17,196 nt of DNA from Bacteroidota bacterium (GTDB lineage Bacteria; Bacteroidota; Bacteroidia; Chitinophagales; Chitinophagaceae). Position numbers and translations under genes: made by a program. The stretch spans positions 1 through 17,196 of the forward strand of contig JAEZRB010000243.1 in assembly GCA_023412975.1 (NCBI GenBank), read 5' to 3'. A model generated the notes under the pieces. That model had not been told where the DNA came from. It ran no database searches and worked only from the letters and a program-made list of their open reading frames with translations. Positions 6,160-13,425 of the stretch are shown here, piece by piece; position 1 is the stretch's first letter, and each line of letters begins with the position of its first letter.

Positions 6160-7485
6160 ATGTCTACAGCAACTAAATCAATTGATTTTTCTCTGCCTTA
6201 TAAAGTGGCGGATATTTCCCTGGCTGAATGGGGTCGTAAGGAAATTCGCCTGGCTGAAGCCGAAATGCCTGGCCTGATGTCGATCCGTGCAGAATATGGT
6301 CCATCGCAACCCCTGAAAGGTGCCCGTATCGCAGGCTGCCTGCATATGACTATCCAGACTGCGGTGTTGATCGAAACCCTGGTAGCTCTTGGCGCTGAGG
6401 TAAAATGGAGTTCCTGCAATATCTTTTCTACCCAGGACCATGCCGCCGCAGCTATCGCCGCTGCCGGTATTGGTGTATTTGCCTGGAAGGGTCAGTCGCA
6501 GGAAGAAGCTGACTGGTGTATTGAACAAACCTTGTTCTTTGGTGGCAAAGACAAACCATTGAATATGATACTTGATGATGGTGGTGACCTGACCAATATG
6601 GTGCTGGACACTTATCCTGAACTGGTACAGCATGTGAAAGGTATCTCTGAGGAAACCACAACAGGTGTTCATCGTCTTTACGAAAGAATGGCCAAAGGCA
6701 CCCTGCCGGTACCTGCCATCAATGTGAATGATTCTGTTACAAAATCAAAGTTTGATAATAAATACGGCTGCAAGGAATCACTGGTTGACTCCATTCGCCG
6801 CGCTACCGATGTAATGCTTGCCGGAAAGATCGCTGTGGTAGGCGGATATGGTGATGTAGGTAAAGGTTCTGCCGCATCCCTGGCAGGTGCCGGTTGCCGT
6901 GTGATCGTTACCGAAATAGACCCCATCTGCGCCCTGCAGGCCGCCATGGATGGTTTTGAAGTAAAACGTATGATCGATGCAGTGAAAGAGGCCGATATCA
7001 TTGTGACTGCTTCCGGCTGCCGCGACCTGATCACCGGCGCGCATTTCAAGCTGATGAAAGACAAAGCCATTGTTTGCAATATCGGCCACTTTGATATCGA
7101 AATTGATATTGCCTGGCTGAATACAAATTATGGTCATACCAAGGACACTATTAAGCCACAGGTAGACATTTATAATATTGATGGCAAAGACGTGATCATT
7201 CTTGCCGAAGGGCGCCTGGTAAACCTGGGTTGTGCTACTGGTCACCCCAGCTTTGTGATGAGTAATTCATTTTCAAACCAGACCCTGGCTCAAATAGAGC
7301 TGTGGACCAACCATAAGAACTACGAAAACAAGGTATATGTGTTGCCGAAGGTCCTGGATGAAAAAGTGGCCCGCCTGCATTTGGCCAAGATTGGTGTGGA
7401 ACTCGATGAGCTGACCACTGCACAGGCCGAATACTTAGGTATTAAGAAGGAAGGGCCGTTTAAACCGGAACTATATAGGTACTAG
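6160..7485 (+). CDS. ahcY: S-adenosylhomocysteine hydrolase (adenosylhomocysteinase)
   Basis: A 441-aa NAD-dependent cytosolic enzyme. It splits S-adenosylhomocysteine, the product inhibitor of methyltransferases, to homocysteine and adenosine. Visible motifs are CLHMTIQTAVL (60-70), TQDHAAAAIA (91-100), the substrate aspartates in LDDGGDLTNMV (138-148), SEETTTGVHRLYERM (163-177), K195 and D199 in DSVTKSKFDN, the Rossmann NAD loop GGYGDVGKG (228-236), LVNLGCATGHPSFVMSNSF, and the C-terminal dimer tail KPELYRY. Length and motifs are those of a complete enzyme without the extra plant/actinobacterial insert. It is monocistronic: it has its own -7 box and a strong intrinsic terminator 26 nt after the stop. 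No SAH riboswitch is possible in the ~22-nt leader. Confidence 0.97.
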   Translation: MSTATKSIDFSLPYKVADISLAEWGRKEIRLAEAEMPGLMSIRAEYGPSQPLKGARIAGCLHMTIQTAVLIETLVALGAEVKWSSCNIFSTQDHAAAAIAAAGIGVFAWKGQSQEEADWCIEQTLFFGGKDKPLNMILDDGGDLTNMVLDTYPELVQHVKGISEETTTGVHRLYERMAKGTLPVPAINVNDSVTKSKFDNKYGCKESLVDSIRRATDVMLAGKIAVVGGYGDVGKGSAASLAGAGCRVIVTEIDPICALQAAMDGFEVKRMIDAVKEADIIVTASGCRDLITGAHFKLMKDKAIVCNIGHFDIEIDIAWLNTNYGHTKDTIKPQVDIYNIDGKDVIILAEGRLVNLGCATGHPSFVMSNSFSNQTLAQIELWTNHKNYENKVYVLPKVLDEKVARLHLAKIGVELDELTTAQAEYLGIKKEGPFKPELYRY

Positions 7486-7511
7486 TCAATAGTCAGGAGT
7501 ACATAACCGGG

Positions 7512-7543
7512 AGTCCGTTTCGCAACCACGAAACGGACTTTTT
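7512..7543 (+). terminator. Rho-independent terminator of ahcY
   Basis: A perfect 11-bp stem, AGTCCGTTTCG (7512-7522) with CGAAACGGACT (7529-7539), loop CAACCA, followed by a short T run (7539-7543). It is the clearest intrinsic terminator in the window. Confidence 0.92.
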
Positions 7544-7599
7544 GTTTGAACCTCATCAAAAACGGCAACAAAGGATTTATATTACATAAAACCGAAAAC

Positions 7600-7614
7600 T
7601 ATTGATTATCAATA
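7600..7614. promoter_or_regulatory. 15-bp perfect palindrome, possible operator
   Basis: TATTGAT and ATCAATA face each other around a single T. AT-rich short palindromes of this kind often bind dimeric regulators. The protein is unknown, and there is no promoter box close by, which weakens the case. Confidence 0.3.
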
Positions 7615-7710
7615 CCCTGCCATTTGAGCATGACTTATTTTCAGTAAACTAATTTTCCTCCCACTATCCTGATTTACACAAGGGTATACATGGCGCGTAT
7701 ATTTCCTAAG

Positions 7711-7827
7711 AGCAAAACATTATGAGAACCGGGTTTTGCTGAGTAGGTTTGCCCCGGTTGAGTTTACAACCTTTCAGTACACTGCATCGGAAAACTGAGA
7801 AACCCGAATCACCGTACCCCCGATGCA
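7711..7827 (+). ncRNA. Candidate structured RNA or palindromic repeat upstream of the transglycosylase gene
   Basis: Four perfect stems of 5-8 bp lie within 117 nt: 7711-7718 with 7733-7740; 7727-7733 with 7753-7759; 7756-7760 with 7767-7771; 7783-7790 with 7820-7827. The second conflicts with the first and the third, so alternative folds are possible. A perfect -7 box (7744-7751) lies inside, so only the part from about 7757 would be transcribed from it. A DNA-level palindromic element is an equal possibility. Confidence 0.3.
7744..7751 (+). promoter_or_regulatory. Possible -7 box upstream of the lytic transglycosylase gene
   Basis: TAGGTTTG matches TAnnTTTG exactly. Only a weak TTATG (7720-7724) stands at the -33 position, 19 nt upstream. 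If used, the mRNA would have a leader of about 180 nt. Confidence 0.35.
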
Positions 7828-7939
7828 AAACGTACGTCATCTTCCAATATTCTATAGTTAAATTCCTTCCAGATCTCCTATGCTGAACTTTTAATCCAAA
7901 CCTCCGGGTCGGCATTGTTTTACCCTAAAAAAGAAAACG

Positions 7940-8878
7940 ATGTTGAAAAGGAAATTAATTCGTACTGTTCTTTTTGTTAGTGGATTATTAATCATCCTGG
8001 TTGCCGTACACGCAATGGGCCCACAGCCTGCGATGGACGCTTTTCAAACCTCAGAAAACGACACAGCTATTCACTGGCTGAGCCTGGATGAGGTCCAGCT
8101 CAAATTTAACGCTGTTCCCGAGGACATTGCTGATCAAGCACCGACGATTGGGCTGCGTAAAGAAGCTTTGAAATTTGCAGATGGCTATCTCGCCAGGAAT
8201 GGTGAAATGCTGCAAAAGATCAAAGAAAAAAATCCGCGTTATTTCCAGATCATGGACTCCGTATTTACGAAGTACAAGCTGCCGCTGGAATTAAAACACC
8301 TCGCTATTGTGGAGTCGGAATTAAACCCAAGGGCCAAATCCCGCGTAGGGGCTGTAGGTCCCTGGCAATTGATGCCGGCTACCGCCAGGATACTGAAGTT
8401 GAAAGTGAATGCACACCAGGATGAGCGTACGCATTTCTATAAAAGCACCGTTGCTGCAGCCAAATACCTGCGCGACCTGCACAGGATCTTCGACGACTGG
8501 CTGCTGGTGATCGCTGCTTACAACTGTGGCCCCGGACCAGTCCTAAAGGCGATCAAAAAAACAGGCAGCCGTAATTTTTGGAAAATACAAAACCACCTGC
8601 CTGCTGAAACACGAGGCCATGTTAAAAAGTATATCAGCACGCATTACTATTATGAAGGAAAAGGCAGCGTGACCACGCTCACCAAGTATGAAGTGGAAAT
8701 GCAGCGTAAAACAATGCTTGCTTTCGCAGAGAAACATAACAAATTGATGCGCGAAAAGCAGGCCGCTATTCAGGAGCAAAACCAGGATCAGAACAATACA
8801 GATGCTAATTCATCGAATGATGAAAGCATCGTTACCAGGACCAACCCTATCGAGGGTGTAAGGCCAGAAGAGGACTAA
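7940..8878 (+). CDS. Lytic transglycosylase with SLT domain (MltD-like), membrane-anchored
   Basis: A 312-aa protein that cleaves the MurNAc-GlcNAc bond of peptidoglycan, forming 1,6-anhydro ends, in the periplasm. Residues 5-25 (IRTVLFVSGLLIILVAVHAMG) form an N-terminal signal or anchor. The SLT domain spans about 105-240: catalytic glutamate E125 in VESELNPRAKS, then GAVGPWQLMPATA (137-149), AAYNCGPGPV (192-201) and the RGHVKKYIST segment. There are no LysM repeats, unlike E. coli MltD. The tail from about 265 is hydrophilic and rich in Gln, Asn, Asp and Glu, probably disordered. The start follows an A-rich stretch. It stands alone after the gene-free spacer and converges with the phospholipase gene. 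The N-terminus has no lipobox cysteine. Confidence 0.92.
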   Translation: MLKRKLIRTVLFVSGLLIILVAVHAMGPQPAMDAFQTSENDTAIHWLSLDEVQLKFNAVPEDIADQAPTIGLRKEALKFADGYLARNGEMLQKIKEKNPRYFQIMDSVFTKYKLPLELKHLAIVESELNPRAKSRVGAVGPWQLMPATARILKLKVNAHQDERTHFYKSTVAAAKYLRDLHRIFDDWLLVIAAYNCGPGPVLKAIKKTGSRNFWKIQNHLPAETRGHVKKYISTHYYYEGKGSVTTLTKYEVEMQRKTMLAFAEKHNKLMREKQAAIQEQNQDQNNTDANSSNDESIVTRTNPIEGVRPEED

Positions 8879-8884
8879 AATGGA

Positions 8885-8982
8885 GGAATTGGGGATTTGT
8901 AATTGGGTATTAGGATTTGTTTCTAGCAAATTCGGAGTCTAAGACCTATCGGGTCCCCATTCCTAATCCCAATCACTCCCCT
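8885..8982. repeat. Facing heptamer arrays between convergent genes, possible shared terminator
   Basis: Left half: GGAATTG, GGGATTT, GTAATTG, GGTATTA and GGATTTG (8885-8919). Right half: CCCCATT, CCTAATC, CCAATCA and CTCCCCT (8955-8982). The halves are complementary: ATTGGGTATTAGGA (8902-8915) pairs with TCCTAATCCCAAT (8961-8973) with one bulged base. The right half overlaps the stop codon of the phospholipase gene. A hairpin serving both convergent genes is plausible, though no T run follows. Confidence 0.5.
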
Positions 8983-11492
8983 GCCATCGCAGGATCCGTG
9001 CGGCTCCAGTCACCAGTTTCCACATGACCGGTAAAACGCTGTTCATACTGCTCATGACCTTTTACCAGCACTGAAAAATCATACCAGCCAAAACGTTTGC
9101 TGCAGTCGAGGAGGATCTTTAATATATTGCTTCCGGATTTTTTTGCAGCCTGCTTTTGCAAAACTCCTTTACCGTAGGCGTTATCCCTGATTTCGATCTG
9201 GTAAGATGCTTCGGTTTTTATTTGCAGTATAATATTTCCCGTCGGCTTTTTTACTCCGCGTGATGCGCGTTCGTAGTCGAGTGCTATGGAAATACGCGGA
9301 TCGTTTTTATCTCCGCGATAGCTTCTCGAAAACCCATTGGGGCCATACACTTCCAGGTGATAAACACCGGCTACAAATTCATCCAGTTTCCAGGTATCAC
9401 TCAGTTTATCACCCGCCTTCACCGCATAATTACGAACCACAACATCATCTTTTTGCCGTGCGTAGACCATGTATGGACAACCAGCTGACTTTTCTCCAAA
9501 CAATCCGTTACCCGCAACCAAATCTATCTGAAATAAGGACCTGTCATCACGTAGTCTGCCAACAGCGTATAACTCATAAGGCAGCGGACATGCCACACGT
9601 GTGCCTTTTTCCTGGCGTGGAGATACATCCAGTTTTTCTCCATTGTTGACCTGGCTGATCTCATCAGCACTGAGTTTTTTATAACCAAAGGGATCGCGCT
9701 TAAACTGCAACTTGTGTATCGATTCATAAAATGGTTCCCTGGCCACTGGTTCCGGCAGATTTATTTTTTCACCATTGTAAGGTTTGAATACAGATGACAG
9801 ATCCCCGCAGACCGTGCGTCGCCAGGAAGAAATATTGGACTCTTCAATTTTCTTCCGGGTCTTATGCTGCAGGAATTTTTCCATCAGTTGCAGGATAGAA
9901 GTATGATCAAAAACCTGCGAACAAACAGCGCCTCCCCTGCTCCAGGGCGAAGCGATCACCAGAGGAACCCTGTAACTCAGTCCAATCGGGCTTTCCCTGG
10001 CCGACACAGGTTTTGTTCTTTTTAGATCCTGTGCGAGTTCCACGTAATCAGCCGATGTATCGATGCCGGCAGAAACCAAACCCGTACCAGCCTTCGATGG
10101 ATGTGGCGGTACAAAGGGCGGGACATGATCGAAGTAGCCATCATTCTCATCATAACACAATATAAATATGGTCTTCTTCCATACATCCGGGTTTTTGGTC
10201 AGGATATCCAGCACCTCTGAAACATACCAGGCGCCGTACCAGGGCGAACCAGGATGGTCGGAAAAATTGGAAGAACCGATCACCCAGGATATGGCTGGCA
10301 GCTGTCCGGTATTTACATCTTCGCGGAACTGGTGCAGTACATCACCTGCGGGCACCTGCATCTCACGTTCTGTATCGCCATCTTTATAGTGTAAAGTATC
10401 GAGCCGGCGGTAGTTGGGATCGCCGCTATTGGTTGAGAATGCTTTGTTGTGCAGGTTCTTTTGTTTTTGCGTAAGCTTTTCAAAATTTTCTTTGGACCAT
10501 TTGTGCCGGCCCTCGACCCGTTTTAATAATGCCTGCTTGCTTTTTAATTGCTTTGTCAACTTTTCAGCTTCTTCACTGCCCGCGACAGCTTTTGCCAATT
10601 TTTCTTCCAGTTGTTTTATTTCTCCAGGTACGATCGCAGCCATTTTCTCCAGGTAGGCATGGTGTGTCGGCGAAAACCTAACCTGGTATTGTGAAAACCA
10701 TTCAATGGGATTATCTGTAAAATTGGCCAGCCAGTCTTCCTCTTCATCTGTTAATCCTGATTCAATGCTCAATTCATTCTGGTAGATCTTCCAGGATATA
10801 TCGTTTTCCTCCAGACGCTCGGGAAATGTCTTCCAGTTTATTTCCTTTTCATACCCAACATCACTATTAGAAACATTGGCCTGTGCATCAGCTGAAGGGC
10901 GGGCACGAAGGGTGCCTGTCCACAGGTAAAGCCTGTTGGGTGTAGTACCCGTAAGCGAAGAACAAAAATTCTGGTCGCATACCGTGAAAGCATCAGCAAG
11001 CGAATAATAAAATGGAATATCCTCACGATTGTAATAACCCAGCGTCAGCGGTACCCGTTCAAATCCTTTATGCCCTGAGGCCTTTGCAAGCAACCATTTA
11101 TCATACTTACCATTGTTGCGGGCATCTACCTGGTCGGCCCATGAATGGGGCAGTGAACCAAGCCAGGTTGAACGGGTCTCACGCATATTGAGGCGAAACG
11201 GAAGATAGGTATCGCCGACATCATTGGATTGCAGCCAGACTTTATTCTTATTGGGTAATGTTATAGCACGCGTATCATTAAAACCTCTCACGCCCTGCAG
11301 GCAGCCATAACTATGATCAAACGACCTGTTTTCCTGCATAAGCACAACGATATGCTCTGCATCCAGAAAAGTACTGCCAGGCGCGGGATCAATCGCCAGC
11401 GCACGCTGCACCGAACCAGGCAATGAATTAAATAAACCAGCGCCGCCCGAAAGTAGAGCCGCTTTCCTGATAAAATCCCGTCTTGTATCCAT
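8973..11492 (-). CDS. Phosphocholine-specific phospholipase C, Tat-exported
   Basis: An 839-aa member of the phosphoesterase family that includes the Pseudomonas and mycobacterial phospholipases C. It hydrolyses phosphatidylcholine/sphingomyelin-type lipids to diacylglycerol and phosphocholine outside the cytoplasm. The N-terminus is a twin-arginine signal (RRDFIRKAALLSGG, residues 4-17). Catalytic-domain motifs are MQENRSFDHSYG (52-63), LTGTTPNRLYLWTG (180-193), SDHPGSPWYG (411-420), YDENDGYFDHVPP (447-459) and SPWSRGGAVCSQVFDHTS. Residues about 288-350 are Glu/Lys-rich and look like a coiled-coil insertion. After about 620, two beta-rich repeats fit the C-terminal DUF756 domains of the family. 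It ends in the heptamer array shared with the transglycosylase gene and is divergent from parB. Phosphate scavenging or membrane-lipid degradation is the likely role; substrate preference is not proven by sequence. Confidence 0.92.
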   Translation of the reverse strand: MDTRRDFIRKAALLSGGAGLFNSLPGSVQRALAIDPAPGSTFLDAEHIVVLMQENRSFDHSYGCLQGVRGFNDTRAITLPNKNKVWLQSNDVGDTYLPFRLNMRETRSTWLGSLPHSWADQVDARNNGKYDKWLLAKASGHKGFERVPLTLGYYNREDIPFYYSLADAFTVCDQNFCSSLTGTTPNRLYLWTGTLRARPSADAQANVSNSDVGYEKEINWKTFPERLEENDISWKIYQNELSIESGLTDEEEDWLANFTDNPIEWFSQYQVRFSPTHHAYLEKMAAIVPGEIKQLEEKLAKAVAGSEEAEKLTKQLKSKQALLKRVEGRHKWSKENFEKLTQKQKNLHNKAFSTNSGDPNYRRLDTLHYKDGDTEREMQVPAGDVLHQFREDVNTGQLPAISWVIGSSNFSDHPGSPWYGAWYVSEVLDILTKNPDVWKKTIFILCYDENDGYFDHVPPFVPPHPSKAGTGLVSAGIDTSADYVELAQDLKRTKPVSARESPIGLSYRVPLVIASPWSRGGAVCSQVFDHTSILQLMEKFLQHKTRKKIEESNISSWRRTVCGDLSSVFKPYNGEKINLPEPVAREPFYESIHKLQFKRDPFGYKKLSADEISQVNNGEKLDVSPRQEKGTRVACPLPYELYAVGRLRDDRSLFQIDLVAGNGLFGEKSAGCPYMVYARQKDDVVVRNYAVKAGDKLSDTWKLDEFVAGVYHLEVYGPNGFSRSYRGDKNDPRISIALDYERASRGVKKPTGNIILQIKTEASYQIEIRDNAYGKGVLQKQAAKKSGSNILKILLDCSKRFGWYDFSVLVKGHEQYEQRFTGHVETGDWSRTDPAMAGE

Positions 11493-11496
11493 ATTT

Positions 11497-11504
11497 CAAA
11501 TGTA
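11497..11504 (-). promoter_or_regulatory. -7 box of the phospholipase gene, almost at its start codon
   Basis: The minus strand reads TACATTTG, a perfect TAnnTTTG, ending only 4 nt before ATG 11492. If used, transcription would start at or next to the start codon and give a leaderless mRNA. No -33 TTG is visible; that region is the GGATACT array. Confidence 0.4.
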
Positions 11505-11513
11505 AAGAATACT

Positions 11514-11564
11514 TGATTCTGGATACTGGATACTGGATGCTGGATACTGGATGCTGGATACTGG
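11514..11564. repeat. Six heptamers GGATACT/GGATGCT in the plc-parB divergent spacer
   Basis: A degenerate TGATTCT (11514) precedes GGATACT, GGATACT, GGATGCT, GGATACT, GGATGCT and GGATACT (11521-11562), plus GG. The motif is the reverse complement of the AGTATCC array at 2983-3024. It fills most of the 87-bp spacer between two divergent start codons, so it must overlap or set the spacing of their promoters. No TAnnTTTG box for parB is visible (closest GAAATTTG, 11564-11571). Confidence 0.85.
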
Positions 11565-11579
11565 AAATTTGGAAATAAA

Positions 11580-12497
11580 ATGACGAACCCAAAACAAAAT
11601 AAAGAAGCCTTAGGTAAAGGAATACGTTCCCTGTTGCAGGGAATAGATAGTGACCTGAAGACCGGTGCGGGGGCGCTAAAGCCCGCCGTGGTGGAAAATG
11701 TAACGGGGATCAGCCGCATCCCGGTGGACCAGGTGGAGCCCAATCCCAAACAGCCAAGGCGCGATTTTGATGAACAGGCGCTGAAAGAACTGGCTGATTC
11801 CATCAAACTGCACGATATCATTCAGCCGATCACGGTTTCAAAACTGCCATCAGGAAAATACCGCCTGATCTCGGGTGAACGCCGCTGGCGTGCCACGAAA
11901 ATGGCGGGCTTAAAAGATATTCCCGCTTACCTGCGCCAGGCCAATGATACCGAACTGCTGGAACTCGCCCTGCTCGAAAACCTGCAACGTGAAGACCTGA
12001 ACGCTATGGAAGTGGCGCTTAGCTATAAACGCATGATGGAAGAGCTCGATTACACCCAGGAACAGGTGGCCGAGCGCATGGGCAAGGACCGTAGTACCGT
12101 AGCCAACTTTATCCGCCTCCTGAAACTGCCCCCGGATATCCAGCTGGCGGTTCGCAACGGACAACTCAGCATGGGACATGCCCGGGCACTCATCAACGTG
12201 GACACCGTCGATAAACAACTTTATATCTACAAAGAGATCAAAGAAAAAGGTTTGTCGGTCAGGCAGACCGAAGAGCTGGTGCGCAATCTCTACAAACAAA
12301 ATGGCGCTGTTAAAAAAGCTTCAAAAAGCGGGCTGGCTCCTGCCTATCAGAAAATTGAGGATAACTTAGCTTCTTATTTCAGCACAAGGGTAAAATTGAA
12401 ACATAGCCGCAGTGGCAATGGACAGATCATCATCGAGTATTATTCGCAGGAAGAGCTGAACAAGATACTGGAACAGATGGATGTAAGGGTCAGCTAA
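11580..12497 (+). CDS. parB: Chromosome partitioning protein ParB
   Basis: A 305-aa CTP-dependent DNA clamp that loads at parS sites near the origin and acts with ParA and SMC in chromosome segregation. N-terminal LGKGIRSLL (11-19) matches the ParA-contacting motif. The ParB/Srx CTPase core follows, with PNPKQPRRDF (54-63), GERRWRA (99-105) and ENLQRED (133-139). The helix-turn-helix lies at about 158-182 (TQEQVAERMGKDRSTVANFI). A central DNA-binding region and a C-terminal dimerisation domain (260-305) complete it. parA, usually directly upstream, is absent here: the neighbour is the divergent phospholipase gene. No parS-like palindrome was found in the window. Downstream DUF5683 and dapB genes keep the order common in Bacteroidota. 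Confidence 0.96.
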   Translation: MTNPKQNKEALGKGIRSLLQGIDSDLKTGAGALKPAVVENVTGISRIPVDQVEPNPKQPRRDFDEQALKELADSIKLHDIIQPITVSKLPSGKYRLISGERRWRATKMAGLKDIPAYLRQANDTELLELALLENLQREDLNAMEVALSYKRMMEELDYTQEQVAERMGKDRSTVANFIRLLKLPPDIQLAVRNGQLSMGHARALINVDTVDKQLYIYKEIKEKGLSVRQTEELVRNLYKQNGAVKKASKSGLAPAYQKIEDNLASYFSTRVKLKHSRSGNGQIIIEYYSQEELNKILEQMDVRVS

Positions 12498-12585
12498 CCG
12501 GGTGCCGGAACTGAACTATTATGAAGCAAGGACCTAATCACATGATGCAAACGCCCGGGAATCGCCAGTATGGTATGGATTATGA

Positions 12586-12627
12586 GGCCGGTTGTACAGA
12601 CCGGGCCGGTTCATATACACACCGGCC
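12586..12627 (+). other. GC-rich hairpin with two alternative 5' arms in front of the DUF5683 gene
   Basis: GGCCGGT (12604-12610) pairs perfectly with ACCGGCC (12621-12627) around a 10-nt loop. The same arm GGCCGGT also occurs at 12586-12592 and could compete. It lies 13 nt before the preferred start at 12641 and has no T run, so it is not a standard terminator. It might reduce transcription past parB or hide the downstream start. Confidence 0.4.
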
Positions 12628-12640
12628 TGCAGCCAGCATC

Positions 12641-13318
12641 ATGAGATTCCTTTTTTCTATAAAAACATTATTCCTTTTTATCTGCTTCTCTGCTGCAGCC
12701 CTGCATACCACTGCCCAGGAAGAAGAAGTGCTGCGCTCAGCCGACTCGCTCAAAACCGTTACCGTAGACATCGATTCCTCCGCGCCGGAGGGAAAGAAAG
12801 TAAAAAAGGTCAACGTGTATGATCCGCGTAAAGCGGCTATCCGGTCGGCCATTCTACCGGGCTGGGGACAGGTGTACAACCGGAAATACTGGAAGGTGCC
12901 GATCGTGTATGGCGCGCTGGGTACTTCGGCCTATGTATTCTTTTTTAACCTGAATACTTATAAAGACACCAGGTTTGCCTACCGCGTAAAATACAATATG
13001 CGGGTGCATGGAACGGATTCTACTAACTACGACAGGATACCTGATTATTTAAAACCCATCTCGGAAGGTTCCCTACGCTCCTACCGCGACAGCTACCGAC
13101 GCGATATCGATTACTCGGTGATCTTTTTTATCCTGCTCTGGGGACTGAATGTGGTGGATGCGGCCGTTGATTCGCATCTCAAGAGTTTTGATGTAAGCCC
13201 AGATCTTAGTTTCCGCATCAAACCCGGGCATAGCCAGATGGCGGGTACAACAGGCCTTAGTTTTGTGGTGCATATCGGTAAGCAAAAAAATACCGCGCTG
13301 CTTCCTTCCAGGTTCTGA
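12641..13318 (+). CDS. DUF5683-like membrane protein
   Basis: A 225-aa protein of unknown function. ATG 12641 is preferred over the in-frame ATG at 12521 because it gives a clean signal peptide (MRFLFSIKTLFLFICFSAAA, cleavage near TTAQ-E), whereas the 40 extra residues are unstructured and span a hairpin. After an acidic/Lys linker comes the family-like segment DPRKAAIRSAILPGWGQVYN followed by RKYWKVPIVYGALG. A membrane segment (about 90-108) and a second one (DYSVIFFILLWGLNVVDAAVD, about 162-182) are present, then a beta-rich tail. The family lies between parB and dapB in many Bacteroidota, probably in the cell envelope. A C-terminal beta-strand-like end (GLSFVVHIGK) could suggest outer-membrane contact, but this is weak. 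Confidence 0.8.
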   Translation: MRFLFSIKTLFLFICFSAAALHTTAQEEEVLRSADSLKTVTVDIDSSAPEGKKVKKVNVYDPRKAAIRSAILPGWGQVYNRKYWKVPIVYGALGTSAYVFFFNLNTYKDTRFAYRVKYNMRVHGTDSTNYDRIPDYLKPISEGSLRSYRDSYRRDIDYSVIFFILLWGLNVVDAAVDSHLKSFDVSPDLSFRIKPGHSQMAGTTGLSFVVHIGKQKNTALLPSRF

Positions 13319-13425
13319 TACTCGCTCTTCACGCTGCATTTTCATTAGGAAAGTTGAGTTGTCACCTCCCACAACACCGGTCATTTATTCCTATCTTCAC
13401 GACATTAATCAGAATAAATCTTTGT

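Larger units (their letters stand above)
7544..7939. other. Gene-free spacer of about 395 nt with several inverted repeats
   Basis: No ORF here resembles a protein. Perfect inverted repeats include TATTGAT/ATCAATA (7600-7614, 1-nt centre), AGCAAAAC/GTTTTGCT (7711-7740), AACCGGG/CCCGGTT (7727-7759), GGTTG/CAACC (7756-7771) and TGCATCGG/CCGATGCA (7783-7827). Some exclude each other, as in switching RNAs or decayed palindromic repeats. No known riboswitch, tmRNA, RNase P or SRP RNA signature was recognised. Confidence 0.5.

Noticed and set aside
7706..7915. 69-aa minus-strand ORF in the gene-free spacer
   Set aside because: It has no family resemblance, is rich in Arg/Cys as expected of chance frames, and overlaps the inverted repeats.
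7544..7939. SAH or SAM riboswitch, 6S RNA, tmRNA or SRP RNA in the spacer after ahcY
   Set aside because: None of the conserved cores of these RNAs could be recognised, and the region lies downstream of ahcY, not in its leader.
12521..12640. Upstream ATG 12521 as start of the DUF5683 gene
   Set aside because: It would put 40 residues without family character before a perfect signal peptide and would translate through a GC-rich hairpin.
13354..13425. Upstream ATG 13354 as start of dapB
   Set aside because: The Rossmann strand begins at 13426; the extra 24 residues do not match DapB.
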